Below are positions 37,576 through 50,825 of a DNA stretch of 64,000 bases, piece by piece; positions within the stretch are counted from its first letter, which is position 1, and each line of letters opens with the position of its first letter. The notes beneath the pieces were generated by a model. The model had not been told where the DNA came from. It did no database searches and saw nothing but the letters and a program-made list of their open reading frames with translations. The position numbers and the translations under genes are program-made. The stretch covers positions 741,905-805,904 of the forward strand of contig VXAA01000173.1 of assembly GCA_013399115.1 (NCBI GenBank). Direction: 5' to 3'. This DNA comes from Anseranas semipalmata (Eukaryota; Chordata; Aves; Anseriformes; Anseranatidae).

Positions 37576-40182
37576 TAAGGAAAGACCCTTTCCTCATCTG
37601 CTGAATCTTAAATAAAAGCAAAGTGCGTATCGTCCATTTGTGCTCTTTTCCTGCATATCAACAAATTCAGCTATTCGTGTAGGATCATATCCCGCTACCC
37701 CGTCACTCATTTTTTAATGGCCTCAGGATCTTGCTCTTGCAGTTCTTTAAAATGCATCTCTACCAGTCTCCATGAACACCGTACAGAATGGGACGTGAGA
37801 CTGTCAGGACAGAGTTCATGCTGCAAACACTGTTGTGAATTACACATTTCATCACTTAGTTCAGCGTCTCACAAATGTGCCATGGTTCAAGGGGCTCCTA
37901 AAGATAGAGTTGGTCATGCAGTAATGGCTGGGATTTATACCTGTGCTCCGGAGTGAAGCTAGGGAAAGCTGCACCAATGGACTTTATGAGCTTCACTGGA
38001 GGGCAGTTCTTGTTGCATCTGTAAATAGGTTCATGCTCTGCCAGGGCAGAAGCAACAGTAGGAAACTGGAGAGCTATTTGATGGAGAAGAGAAAAAGTGG
38101 AGAGTGAGGTACAATATGGCAGTCTATAAGGTGTAACAAAACAAAAGCCATATGTGCATACCTTCTCGGGGGGTATATGTCACCACTTGTGAAAAAGAGA
38201 GTTTAGGAGTAGGTTTGAGCAGTGATGTTAACCATCAAAAACACAAGTTATGGTATATCCTCTATGGCTTTTAGCTGCAGTATTGGGTTGCCTGTCCCAC
38301 ACCATTTGTAGTTAGAGCCGGGGGAGATGGATCATTTCCCCATTCAATGAGGATTTCAAAGACTTGAAAACATTTGCTGATCACAGCTCAGACTGCCACT
38401 GTAAAAACCATTTCTACAAGCCAAGAGCCTAGCAAAAATTGCACCCTCTTGGACAAAGCCATTAGGTGTAAAAATTTCAAATTATTTCAGTTTTAAATAT
38501 ATACAATAAAAAGCTATTTCAGTTTTTAGCAATAGATTTTAGAGCACAATAAGTTTTAATTTAATTTTGTTTGCAAAGTCACAAACATCTGTAACATTTG
38601 TACTGTGTTAATACAGTTAAACAATGAGGGCTTTTCTTCTTGTTAGTTCAGGACTTCTTTAACAGCCTATTTTCCTGGTTTCTGAGAACCTAAAGTAGTG
38701 TAGAGTTTGAAACAGAAAGCAGCCTCGCACTTTCAGACTTCTATAGTGAGATGATGGTGTTAAAGACTTCAAACAGCAGCATGTTTTTTTTTCCTCATAA
38801 GTATACAGTAGCTGCTGATTTTACTATAAGATAAAGGTCTTTGCAACAGTTGGTCTTTGATGGCGATCATTTGTAGATTGAATTTGATCTCGCCCCAGTT
38901 GTGCCTTGGAGTCACATCTGGACTTTGGAAGAACTGTAGGGATTTTTGCTCAGAATCCAAGCTGTAATAGGAAAATGAGTTGTTCTTGTTGTTGTTGTTT
39001 TTCCCGAAAAACACCATCCCTGGATAGCACAGGCAGTGGGATGGATCTTGAAAGTACCATCAGGTTGGGTTTTTTTGACAGTCACGAGGACTACCTTTGG
39101 CTACCAAGGCTAGTCTCCTTAAGCTATCTCTAAAATCTTCAGGAGGGCAATGCAGAGTGGGATTTTAACCATCCAAGAGGCTCGTGCCTGGTGCTACACA
39201 GGTCTGACCTCCCCATCCTGCAGAGAGCTGAACTAGCCATGAGGACTGAGGTGGCAGAATCAGCCTCACGTATGGCACAGGCAACACACTCCCGTGATCA
39301 TGTGAGGAAGCCCTTTATAGCACTGCATCACACCAATAGTGTCAGACCAACACTCGGTGTTTCCTCCCAGTACTCTGCTTGTCTGTCTCTCTCTAGCAGG
39401 TTTTGGAGGGCCTAGCAAGCAAGCAGGCCTGTCACATCTGCTGAGCTACCATAGGCAGTGCACGTGGGTGCGTTTCAGGTCTTTTAAGTGTGTGCTCTGT
39501 ATAGATTCTGCACGTGGGTGTACTTGTATGTCCAGAAGTCTATGCAACATTTTCCTTGTATGTGTATTACATGTCCTTAGGAGTCAAATGTATTGGACTG
39601 TCCTTCTGTTGTGGTCTTTGTGCTACAATTTCATCATCTGTTCTGAAAAAAAAAGGGAAATAATAGTGCTTTGACAGATTGATTCATTAACAACTGTAAG
39701 TGCTCTGATACCCCTAGAGAAAGGCCCTCCAGAAGTGTGTTTATTCTGGGGAAAAAGGAAATTCTTTTTTATGGGTTTGCTTGAGCCTACAAGATTCTTA
39801 GGCGGAAACTAAGTGTCCTCAGTCTCTCCAAAAAGGGGGTAACAACTTCCCAACCTGTTAGAAAAAAAAGAAAAGACTGTTTTGGATGTCAGAACTAAGC
39901 ACTGAAATAGCTTTCAGCCTTGCCTTTTGATAACTTGTTAGCACAAGAGCTCCAATCCATCCAAGAAATGAGAACATTCATCTGATGTATCCATCCTGTC
40001 CCCCTATTCGTGGCTAAAAATTTGCCCTTTCCCCTCGTGCCCGTCCCAGTTCATTGTTTCAGGTTGGGCCACGCCAGTTCCTCTGCCCATCAGCTGCCTG
40101 GCAAAACGGACACACCATCTGAGCGGCAAACACCAAGCTCAATACAGATTAACTTGAACTGCGGACTGAATAACAAAACCTA

Positions 40183-40227
40183 TTCCCCCTCCCTCTCTCT
40201 CTCCTTGTCTTTCTCTCTCTTGTTTTT
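40183..40227 (+). repeat. CT-rich low-complexity tract
   Basis: CCCTCCCTCTCTCTCTCC and the following bases form an almost pure pyrimidine tract with several CT dinucleotide repeats. Confidence 0.8.
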
Positions 40228-41079
40228 CAAGCACGCTCTCTTACTGGGTTCCAGCTGCCTCATTAGAGAGAGCAGCCTTTATTCTGCTTCACCTGTACTT
40301 GAAGCACTACCATTTTCTGCTTGTCGAGAGAACGGTTTATGTACTCTAGGGAGTGATAAAGCTATAGGAAACCTGACAGTGGAGGGAGCTGGATGACGGT
40401 AAGGGACAGTGTCCAGCTTTTCTTCTTTTGCTAGTGACCAGAAGCCGGTCTGACGGCTAGGAGGTACAGTGTGATGCGTTGGTTTGGTCCCTAGCAGGGG
40501 GGAGAAGAGGTCTTTGAAGAACCTCTCCAAGCCTGTTGTGCAGAGCCATCCCTCCGAGTGCAGAACCACGTGGCAACCCTGACCAGCTTCAACCCCACGT
40601 CAGGTGTTCCTGGTTTGCTCCCAGACTGGAAACAATTTCCCAGATAGCTGCATACTCACTGTGTATACGGGATATTCAGGTGGTGGCAGGAAGTTATGTT
40701 TTATGTGGGATGCTGGGACTTCTGTATTATTGCAAGATTCAGAGGTAGAAATTTTGTGAAAGTTTTGAGTATTATCATACCTGGACGCAGTATATACAGC
40801 CTCAAAACCTGTCCTTGCCTTCCTAGACAGCTGCTTGCTCAGACAAAAACCCAGCGCTCCCGTTGTGTTTTGCAGTGGTGAGTGTCCCAACATGAGGCAG
40901 ATAAAATCCTACACAGAACACTTAAAATCCTCATGCTTCTTGCTCCCCCTTAGGCACGGGGAAAGGGGTGTGTTGTATTTGTAGCACTGACCTGTTGCAC
41001 AAACAAAATAGAGGTGCAGTTTTCCATGGGTTTACTGAAGGTATTGTGCATGCCGTTCATCTCTCTTTGCATCATTTCA

Positions 41080-41255
41080 GGGACTAGAAGTGTGGCTTGC
41101 AATCTTTGTTCTCTGCTGGGTTTGTGTCTTCTGTTTATTTAGTTCATAGCCCATTTGGGGAAAGATCTATCTTCTACAGTTCCCAGCATACTAGGCCTGG
41201 GTTGCTGTTGGGGCCTTTAGTTGCTTTTGTAATATAAATACACTCATTTATATAT
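41080..41255 (-). repeat. Degraded ancient amniote repeat (L3/CR1-like), antisense
   Basis: The + strand reads CAGTTCCCAGCATACTAGGC, then GTTGGGGCCTTTAGTTGC and TTTTGTAATATAAATA. In reverse copies of the old amniote element the same order appears as CAGCGCCTAGCACAATGGGG, TTGGGGCCTCTAGGTGC, then TACTGTAATACAAATAAT. The end is clear, while the inner part is eroded. Confidence 0.55.
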
Positions 41256-42167
41256 TTTTTGAAAAAACAAAAATCTTTCACATTTTAAATTCCAATGAAT
41301 AAAAGAAGATTATTTAGGAAAATGCTGGGTGAAGTTTAACCCAACTTACAGTCATTTTTAATAACAGATTTTTCCTTATATTTTACACCAATTCCAAATG
41401 TAAAGAGTGAACCTAACAACAGACATTCCAAATTTTGACTGTATTTACTAGGCCACTGCGGATCTGCATTTGGTCAGAGACATTGCAAAATTTGTATGAT
41501 CTTCAACTGCAAAACAATAATCTAATGTTCTGGATGCCTGCACGGATGCAGATCAACTCCCCTGTGTAATTCCAGCCGAAGTTACGAATTTGTCTAGCTA
41601 ATATGCTGTAGTTGGTGCTTTGAAAATGCTTTGGAAGCATTCTCTTGCTTCAGAATATTTAAATAATGTTAAGGTTCAGGGACCTCAGAAAATGTTTATG
41701 CCATTATAATTTTCTCAAAGCAAAACAAAGGGACCATCTATGATGTCTATAAGAATCGAAATGCCCTTTAAATAGCGTGTGAGCCCTCTAGTGGGATTCC
41801 CTGTGCTGTTCTAGTCCCCAGCCAGAGCAGCAGACCGCATTTTACCTGTAAGTGATAAACACAATCATTTTAGACCCTACTGAGCCTCTGTGTTTTCCTC
41901 TTGCAATTTGAGTTTTGTAAACCATGTATCTTCTTCCATCCTTTTTACAGCTATCTCTTCTTTCTGCAGACCTACAGTGCAGGCTGCTTTTCCAGTGTGA
42001 ACCTCCTTCTCAGACATTCCTTACTCTGGGTGTGTAAATGAGAGGCAGGGTTAAAGCTAAGGTTTGAGGAACTTTGATTCTGCTCTGATAGCTCTGTTCT
42101 TTGCCTGTAGGAGGAATCAGAAACAGAATCACAGTGTGTCTGTTCTTACTTCCTTCACTGAACAAAA

Positions 42168-42185
42168 ATGAAATTGAAATTTCAT
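42168..42185. repeat. Short near-perfect palindrome
   Basis: ATGAAATTGAAATTTCAT reads almost the same on both strands, with only the centre mismatched. At 18 bp in AT-rich sequence it may be chance. No function is assigned. Confidence 0.5.
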
Positions 42186-42248
42186 TTCAAGTTTAAACGT
42201 TAAAGTTGAGATGACCAAATGGGGACTTACACACAGAAGTGGCATGTT

Positions 42249-42320
42249 TAAAGAGAAAAAAAGATGGGAAGAGAGGAGGAATGGAAGGATAGGAAGAGAG
42301 GGACAGAAAGAAGGAAGAAA
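42249..42320 (+). repeat. Purine-rich (GGAA/GAGA) tract
   Basis: About 70 bases are nearly all purine on the + strand, with recurrent GGAAG and AGAGAGG. Irregular GGAA repeats can bind ETS proteins, but this tract is not a regular GGAA microsatellite. Confidence 0.7.
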
Positions 42321-45300
42321 TATCCCACTGATCACAGCTGAGTTAGGTTCAGAAATCACTGAAATCCCTTATTTCGCTCTTTCTAATGAAAGCCAAAGGT
42401 GATTCCTAGACAGAGGCCCTGGGACAGTAATGGCTTTATTTCCAGGTATCTGGAACACAAACTGAAGCTGTACAGAGGGTTTATTAGTCAATGCCAGGCT
42501 AGCTGCTTGTCCATTTTGGACAGTCTAGCATAAACTTTCACAAAACACCAAGCTCTTGGCATCCCCAGAGACTGCTACTGGAGCTGCTGGAACGAAGAGT
42601 CTTTGGATGGACAGTGGGAATGAGTACTGCTTCATATTCCTTTGACTCTGTCACTTCCACAGTGAATACACTTACGAGATTTTGTGAAAGCAGCCTGTAT
42701 CCCTTTAACTTAGCAGATCTACAACATTTTCTTCCCCAAACCTGAGCAACTCCAGCATGTATAGCCACTTGAAAGTCTGAAGTAGGGGTCTCTGTAAATA
42801 GTCAAGGATTCATCTGGCATCTGAAATCCCTTCGCACAAACCATTTCAAATAATGAGGAAATTTTTATATAGCTCTCAGTCTGCTTGTGGGTAACGCATG
42901 AAGTAAGAAAGGAGCTACATCCAATGAATACAGTATTCATGGCTCACAGCTCCCTGTTCTCATTTGATACCGTAGTTTTTCCCCATACTGAATTCTTCTT
43001 TGTGTTGCCCACATCTACACCTACGTTAAATCCCTCATCTTAGAACAGGCTGGGGCAGTACAGTAATGGACCTCCATGAGCTGCAGAGACAATTCAGCCT
43101 GGTAGTGCTGTCTCCTTTCCCAGTAAAAGGCCCAATTTGGATTTGGTAGGAAATCCTGGGTTACAAAGGACACAAAAGTAAGGCTCTTCCCCCTCGCTGT
43201 TGTTAAAGATCTCATGGTATTTTTCTAAGAGAAGGGCAGTTCGGTCTCCTGCCCAATTAAGTTTTGGTAATGCTATTCCCAGTTATGTCTGTCCTCTGTT
43301 ATCAGATTGCCACTGGGGTTAGCTCTGGATCCAGCCATCCTGAAAACCTCCTCAGAAGGAAGTGAGGCATCCATATGTCCGCATGGACACAGCCCTGTCA
43401 GGTGCATGGAGCACATTTAACATATCCCCCGGGATTAATGGAGTGGCCTCTCTTCCCACAGTGCGCTGCTGGGGCTAAATCGGTGGTTGGGATAAGGCCA
43501 CCTCAGTCCCTATAGCTTCTTCTGAGATCGCAGCCTTGGATACTTGGTTGTCTGGTTTTGGCTTCTCAGACATACAGGGCAAGGCAGAGGATCGGCAGGG
43601 CCCCAGCTGCCAAGCCGAGGGATGGCTGCGTCTGCGAAGTGAAAGATGATCGCTGAAGTGCTGAGGAGATATCGTCCAGCGTTGGTGTTATTTTTGTTAC
43701 TTTGCTGGGTCGGCCATGTGAACGTGCCCGGTACTTAGCAGAGAGAGTAAAGAGCCAGCGGCCCTGCGTTCTGTCCGTGTGTGCCGTGTCATGCCATTAG
43801 AAAGCATGCCCACTCCTGCACAGAAAAGTTGTTTGGAAGATTTACTTACCTGAGAGCGTGGATATATCCTGTTGTTCTGTATGAATATTATATATGTAAC
43901 TTTTCTAGCATAAATAGTGCATATCTCAACTGAGGGGGTTATTTTCCAGGGAAATTTAACCACAGCAGGGGGGGGAGAGTGAGCCCGTTAAGGAACACTG
44001 GGCAGCAGGTAGTTGTGCCAGCACTGCTAGCCCCTGGGACGTGCTGACTTCAGGGAAGTTGAAGAAAAGTTTACCGTTGCCTCTGAAGGAGTGAGAACTT
44101 CATCCCGAAGGCAGGTAGGAATCCGTCTGTCCTCACTGTGTGAGGACGTGTGGGTTCGGGTCTGCCCCACCAGCTGGGCCGCCCACACCGCTTCAGGTCA
44201 GCACCCGGTCCTCTCCACTCCCAGCCAGGGCAGGCCAGGAGGCTGGTCCCCTCCTGGCCACGGTCCACACTGAGCCAGACAGAGTCCGACACCTCAAAAC
44301 ACGGATGCTCTCGCTGTTTTCCCGAGTCTTCTCAGGACAGGCTGTACCTCAGGAAAGAATAAGATCCTTTGTGCTGCTTCAGGGCTTTTTCTCTGCCAGT
44401 ACAGGCAGCATTTAACACCTGACACAGAGAATTTCAGCAGAAAGTTAGAAATGATCACATTCCCTGTGAAAACCCTGGTGTCCCTGCAGTTGCTCAGACT
44501 CTCCTCTGACTGCCACAGGGACATTAAACCTTCAGCAGTTTGCCTCTCTGAAGGCGGATTTTGGTTCCCTGCCTGGAAAAACAGTAGGCGAAATAGTAAA
44601 ACCTTAAATTCGAACATGTGTAAGTTATACATCTTATTTCCATTTTCAAGCAACGTTCCCTCAGCAAGACATGAGGAAAAAATTACCATCTGCCTTAGAA
44701 TATCTCGGTGGAGCATTTATCTCCCAGCCATGATAACTGAATTTCAGTAATTTCTCCCCCCCACCCCCTCCCTGCCATTCAGATTAAGAAACAAATTTGT
44801 TTAGTGTCCAAACTTGGAAGTCTTGCCAGCTGAACTCAGAGGGTGGGATTTGGTGCACTGTCATAGTTCTTACCCTTCAGCAAATGGTTTCCTCCCAAGC
44901 CACTATTCTTCTGGCAGGGAAGAAGGATGGCTGTGCGATTAAAGCAGTGGGCTGAACTGCACTGGATATGGGCTCTGTGCTTGCTTTGCATAGAGGTTGC
45001 ACACTAACACACCCTTGTAAAGATGAAGGCAATAATTCTGCCCTTCCCTGGTACGCTCTTCAGGGTTGGGATGTTCTGTGTGCACGTGGCAGGCTGTAGA
45101 CTGGTATTTTAAGTGACCTCTAGAGCTAAAAGCAGGAGTTACTACTGCAGCTGGAGAAAAACAAAATCTGTGCTCCCTATCTGTGGTTTGTAGGCTCATA
45201 ATTCTCCCAGAGCAGGACAGAGAAAGCCTATTGCTTGCCAAGGGCTTGCATGTAGTCCAGGTCTTAGCTCAGTGCCACCCGAGTTGCTAAATGTTCCCTC

Positions 45301-46209
45301 CTCATCACTCCATCACCTCAGACGTAAAACTGGGGCCAGAGCCTTTTTCGCACACAGTTTCTGTGGTCTGAAGTTCTTGACTAGAGCTAAGGCACCTAAG
45401 ATTTCTAGATTTCCTATCCAAGTAGCAGACAAGCCTGGGACTGTTTAGCTGTTAAGAACAGACAAGATCAGTTACATTCAGCCGTGTGTAAACAAGACCC
45501 TTTAGATACCATGCTAATATTGTAGTATTCTCCTGCGACTGTCCTGTCATTTTGGCATGGGTATTTTGTGTCCTTTCTTACTGAAACGGAGGGGGGTGTC
45601 TCTGTGTTTCTGATTTACACTGCAGAAATGCCTTAGGTCACGAGGTGAAAAGTACAGCCTTTTTGTCAATTCATGACTCATCTGTAACAGAAAGACAGCG
45701 TGCAGAGTTGTTTTAGCACAGTACAAGAGGGGGACAGTCCAAGAAGGGCTCCTAGGAGCGTAAAGCTGTGTCTGGAGGACTGCTAAAATACAGCTGCAGG
45801 ATGCAGGGAGGGGACAACCAATGGGTAGACCTAATAAGACCTGTGTAGTAGGGACTTACATATACTTGGTTTTTATCTAGTTCATGAGTTTGGATGTTTC
45901 AGAGGTTTTGCATGTGATCTTACAGCTGCCGTTGCCTTTGTCTGAAAGTCACTCTTCCTTGCACTTCCAACTCTTTCCTCAAACTGATTGCATTATCAGA
46001 GATCCCTTCCGTGAGACTTGTGGTTCATAGAACACCTTATGACATTCATGTGGCAGGCCAGGAATGGTCTCTCCCACAGCTACAGAAACTCCCCCTAACT
46101 TTTCCCTTCCAGGATACTTGCCATTTCTGTAACCCAAATCTCCTTCTGCTGCAGCAGGGATGAAAGGTGCATAATAATGACTAGTTATCTGTTTCCTTTC
46201 GCATTTCAG

Positions 46210-46364
46210 GGAGTCCCCTGTAGACTGTAGTGTGAACAAATGCAGCAAGCTCGTCGGAGCAGGGACAGAGTCCAACCCAATGAGTTACAGCACCTACATG
46301 GATGAGAAGAACGGGCCTCCCCCCAACATGACCACCAATGAGAGGAGAGTCATTGTCCCAGCAG
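46210..46364 (+). CDS. FLI1: FLI1 exon 3 (residues 77-129)
   Basis: This 155-nt exon completes Arg77 and encodes [16 protein letters not shown] through [18 protein letters not shown] to VIVPA. It ends one base into Asp129. It links the N-terminal activation region to the PNT domain and includes the [11 protein letters not shown] lead-in shared by FLI1 and ERG. The acceptor is CATTTCAG/GGAG and the donor GCAG/GTACCA. Compared with human FLI1 as I remember it, there is one extra residue (Thr) after the LVGAG stretch and one fewer Pro in the GPPPP run, so the length is unchanged. The two indels lie in a low-complexity linker. Confidence 0.97.
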
Positions 46365-46580
46365 GTACCACCACCAGCAAACTTTGTGTCATATTTCTTT
46401 GGACTGTCTTAAATATCCAGCCGAACAGATAACGCTTGTTTATCCACCCTCTAAGGAGTTCTCTTGCTTACAAACCATTTAAAAAGTAAGGAAATAATCA
46501 GAGTTTCTGGCTAGTGAGAATTTCCTATGTCCCAGTATATGTTCTACCTTGAATCAGAATAGGAAGTGGATTATCAGTGC

Positions 46581-46618
46581 TTTTTTTTTTCCCTTTCCCT
46601 TTTTTTTTTTTTTTTCCC
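46581..46618 (+). repeat. T/C low-complexity tract
   Basis: A T10 run, a CCCTTTCCC segment, a T15 run and a CCC end together form a pure pyrimidine tract of about 38 bases. Confidence 0.9.
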
Positions 46619-48944
46619 TGGGAATGAAGTGTTGTTTTGGTATGTTGAACCACATCCATCTCTTGTAATGTGTTAGAGTAGAACCTGCAGTGCTTCCTGG
46701 GACGTGCATGGTATGATCAAAGAGTGCAGTTCATAGGCATGAAGTGCACCCAAATTATAACTCCCGTGATGCTCTGCAGGATCCAGATGCACTTTCGTGT
46801 CATGTTGATTCAAAATGAGCTATTATGTTTTCATTTTTTTGTTGGAAGTAGAAAACCAGAAAGTTGTATTTTGCAGAAACTATGTTGACCTTCCAAAAAA
46901 TATTACAAGAGAACATTCCTGTCCAGTTCTCTGTTTGTATTTGATATCCACATCTGCTGTCTGAAATTGGCAGGATGCGTTAAATGCATTTGGATAGTCA
47001 AGGATGAGAGCTGCTGTGGCAGGCAACCTGTGAAGTCTGAACTTGCAATGAGAGGGAGTCCTTCCCCTGTAAAGTTTATAAACACCATAGATATAAACAA
47101 GTTAGCCTGGGAACTTTCCAGCAGGGGAGATATTATAAGTCAAGCCCTGGCCTGATTTACATACCAAAACTTCCACTGATTTCATGGGGGGGGTCCAGCT
47201 TTTCACACAATGTGTCAAGGGTTGTGGCCGATTGAAGCAGTTGAACTGTTGGCAGAAAGAAACGTACTCGTGGAATTTAGCTGTGTTTTCTGATCGTGGC
47301 TTGACCACGAACAGATGACAGTTCCCAAGCATTTGTTTGCCATTTAGGATGAAAAGGAAAAGCTTGAACTGAACATAGCGAAGGGAAGCCAATAAAAGAT
47401 TGACAGCAAATCTCAAAGTACCGTTTAAGCCCTTGTTAGGATCTGCTTAGAGGGACTGGCTAACCTAACCAGTGGCAGGATTAGATAGTTTTCAGCATCA
47501 ACATTCCCTAGAAAGGTTTTAGCTGATACCAGCTAGTCATTATAAGGGATGCTAAAGATATTCAAGACGGAACATTTATCCTGCTCTTCGCCATGCTATT
47601 TCTGCATATTTAAAAAGACTCAGGGTGGCCCAAAGTTTAGTATTGTTGAAAGAGGGGAAATGACTTTTAGTGCCCTCAGTGGAGGAGAAAAAAAAATCTC
47701 CTCATTGGAGGAAAGTGAAAAAAAGGACTTTTTTTCCCCTTGTGACCATCTACAAATCAAAACCTTGAGATACTTGTGAAATAGCAGTGATTTACCAGAC
47801 TTTGGAAGACAATAATGAACATCATCCCAGATCTCTGGCTGCAGGATATGAAGCCCAAAACATCCAAGAAAGGCATTTGGAAATTTTAATACAATCCAGA
47901 GTAAAGATTTATAGTGCATTAGGGTGAAGATAGGCAAGAATAATGTCACATTAGGCTTGCAATAGTAATAATAATGAACTCTAAGCAATGTTTCAAGAAG
48001 GCAGTTTTTCAGAGACCATTCAATGTCTTTTGCAGTGATAAATGGGCTTGAATCTGAAAGTCAAAAGCGTTTGTTTAAAAAGAGACCACAAATTCACTAT
48101 ACCCCCTAAATGCTGGGTTTTTACAGAACTCAAGACAAATGAGTCCTCCAATTAAAAAAAAGAATCCCGCCTTGACTACTTGCATTGTAAAATTTACAAT
48201 TCTTATCCAGTGCTTAGAAAGGAGGACTTAAATTGGCTGTTGCTGGAAGTTAAAGGAGATCTATCTTTCTTTCCCAAAGCAGACTTGCAAAGGTATCGGG
48301 TTGTAGGTCCAGTGTTTAGAATTCAGCTTTAAATAATTTTGGTTAACTAGAAATTCAGTGAGGAAATGTCACGGTTATAATTTCAATATTTCGGGGTCTT
48401 ACTTCTCCATTTCATGCTGTTATTCTAGAACTCAGCTGCCCAGGATTGCACCAGGTACAGCCACTACCCGATCCTTTGCGTCAAGGGATCCCTGCAGCCC
48501 AAGCACATACAGTTTACAGTCCTGGACCAAGGCATTATTTCACACACTATAAGTTTGGCAGAGGCATTTCTTGCCCCTCTCCAAAGCACAAGTTACCAGC
48601 TGTGTGACAGCTACTTATTTCTGATCTATTTTCTCTAATGCCTTGGGACCTGAGGCATTTGAGCTTTTTATTGTGCAGGAAGGTACCAGTTCTGACAGCC
48701 AGATCAAACTTCTCCAAAATTTAGGCTTGACTCCACAATCCTCCCCAGCTGCAATGGAACATGAATTTGCAGCTTAAATTTTCAAATGGCATACATGGGG
48801 AGACGTAGCACAGGAAACATCTGAAAATGTAGATATGCTGTGAAAATGACTCTGTAAAAATGGTATCATGGCTCAAATTCTTGCTAGGACTTTCTGATCT
48901 ACTGCTCTTTTCGAAACTCAAGGGATGATTTCTTTTTTTAACTA

Positions 48945-49105
48945 CTGATGCAGCAAACCATCACCATGGGGTCTGAAATTCCAGCCGGGTTCAATCTCTC
49001 TCTTACGTCATCGCCAGTAATAAAGATTCCACAGCTGGAGCTTTGCTGACAGTTGATAATGATGCATGAGACAGTATAAAATCCACATTGCCATCCAATA
49101 GCTGT
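48945..49105. promoter_or_regulatory. Candidate regulatory block with CRE-like site
   Basis: TTACGTCA at 49003-49010 is a good ATF/CREB or C/EBP-ATF composite site. It is followed within about 60 bp by a TTGATAATGATGCATG segment that contains GATA-like and octamer-like sequence. The block is unique, without repeats. It is offered as a candidate from motif content only. Confidence 0.2.
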
Positions 49106-49632
49106 GTTGGTTTTACAGGGCTAGCGGAGGTAGAACTGTGTTCTTGTCAGCAGGGTGAACAAATGTGACTCAGAGATACATGGCAAGCTGTTCTGTTTAA
49201 GCAATATTTTTTTTTTCAGAGTCCCTTTGCTGACCGTAAATACTGCCATCCTCAGACTTTAAAATGCCATCTGTTGGGACTTTGTAATGCGCTTGCGAAG
49301 GATGGTGTGACTTATACAGCACTGATGTAATTACATAGCATTGCAGAACTGAGGCTGTGACAAGCATACTCTTTCAAAAGGATGAGCTTGCTTTTGGAAG
49401 CTTTTTTTCCAAAGAGAGAACAGCCACAGTCAAATGTCATTAAGATTGTTCCCAAGGAGGAGGTATAAGATTAAGGCAGGTGGGAAACAGTCAAGTGAAC
49501 TTACCCTGCCAGGGAGTCAGTGTGATCAGTTTATGGGCATCGTGCCCTCTTCTAGCACAATACTTGCCCGTCTCAGCAAAATGCATTGGAATCAGTAAAT
49601 TAAATCCATTTGGTTGTGGAAACAATGGTTAA

Positions 49633-49944
<312 letters not shown>

Positions 49945-49958
49945 TAATGTGACATGCT

Positions 49959-49979
49959 GATAAGATAAGATACATATGA
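49959..49979 (+). promoter_or_regulatory. FLI1: Triple GATA motif plus E-box, just after exon 4
   Basis: Three GATA cores lie at 49959, 49964 and 49969, spaced exactly five bases apart. The first two are full GATAAG. A CATATG E-box follows at 49973-49978. The cluster is only about 45 bp from the exon 4 donor. GATA and E-box factors co-occupy many blood-cell enhancers and FLI1 is a known target, so an enhancer role is plausible but unproven. Half-turn spacing suggests the three cores cannot all be occupied together. Confidence 0.35.
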
Positions 49980-50639
49980 GTATTGAAGTTCTAGGGCTCT
50001 TCTTGCAGACAAATAGCAGCAAGGCTAAGGGAAAAGGAACAGAGAAAAGCAAGCAGAGGGAGCAAACAAGGAAGAGAGGAATAAAAATTGGGTCGGAAAG
50101 CTTATTATAACTTCGATGGAGTTAGCGGAGCTACAAGATATCAGGGAGGTGAGGAACTGAGCAGAACTCTTAAGAAGATTAGATAGTCTTACAGATAATA
50201 AAAACATCTGCGGCTATATGATAAAAATACATAAATTTGCTGTGGAGATTAAACCAAACGTTAACTGATGGGTCACGGGCAAATTATTCTGTAACTTTGC
50301 AGTTAGACGGCTGTGCGCTTTCCCCCAAGGCTTCTGGTAATGACTGCTTCAGAATAGGACCCACAACTGGCCAGAGCTGGAGATTTTCTATGCTTCTGGA
50401 GGCCCACATCTGTTGGAAAGAGGAAAAAATACAAGAGCAATTCCCCAGATGTAAGTGCGTTGAAGCAGGCATCGTGCAAATGACCTAGTATTCAAAAACA
50501 CCCAAGTTTTTTTGGACCTCTTTATTGCCACTCTCTGTCCCACACAAGGGGATGTGATGGATCCAATATTCCTTTTTGCTGTATTCAGCCCCTAAAACAG
50601 AAGCTGTGAGCAGTCTTCTGAGTAACTTGTGGAAAAGCA

Positions 50640-50825
50640 TACTGCAGCAGCCCAAACAGGAACGATCACCTCACGGTTAGCACGTGCTCTTGAGGCTGGG
50701 AAGTCTGAGACTTCCTGCGCAACCATGAGCATGTCCATAGCTTCTGAATGTCTCCTCTTCGTCTATAGAATGGAGGTAAAAGCATTTCCTTTCTTCACAA
50801 AGGTGTGCTAAGGATAGTTGTGTTA
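50640..50825 (-). repeat. Ancient amniote repeat (MIR/L3-like), antisense
   Basis: The + strand contains TTCCTGCGCAACCATGAGCA, CTCCTCTTCGTCTATAGAAT, GGAGGTAAAAGCATTTCC and CACAAAGGTGTGCTAAGGAT. This is the layout of reversed MIR/L3-type tails: TCCCCATCTGTAAAATGG, then GATAATAGCACTTCCC, then CACAGAGGTGTTGTGAGGAT. It is a good copy of the family. Confidence 0.6.

Noticed and set aside
46232..46432. Open frame continuing from exon 3 into intron 3
   Set aside because: The protein similarity stops exactly at the GTACCA donor, so the extension is intronic read-through.
46581..46618. Retrotransposon or processed pseudogene tail suggested by long T runs (also at 658, 11521 and 24792)
   Set aside because: No element body, target-site duplication or gene-like sequence adjoins any of the runs.
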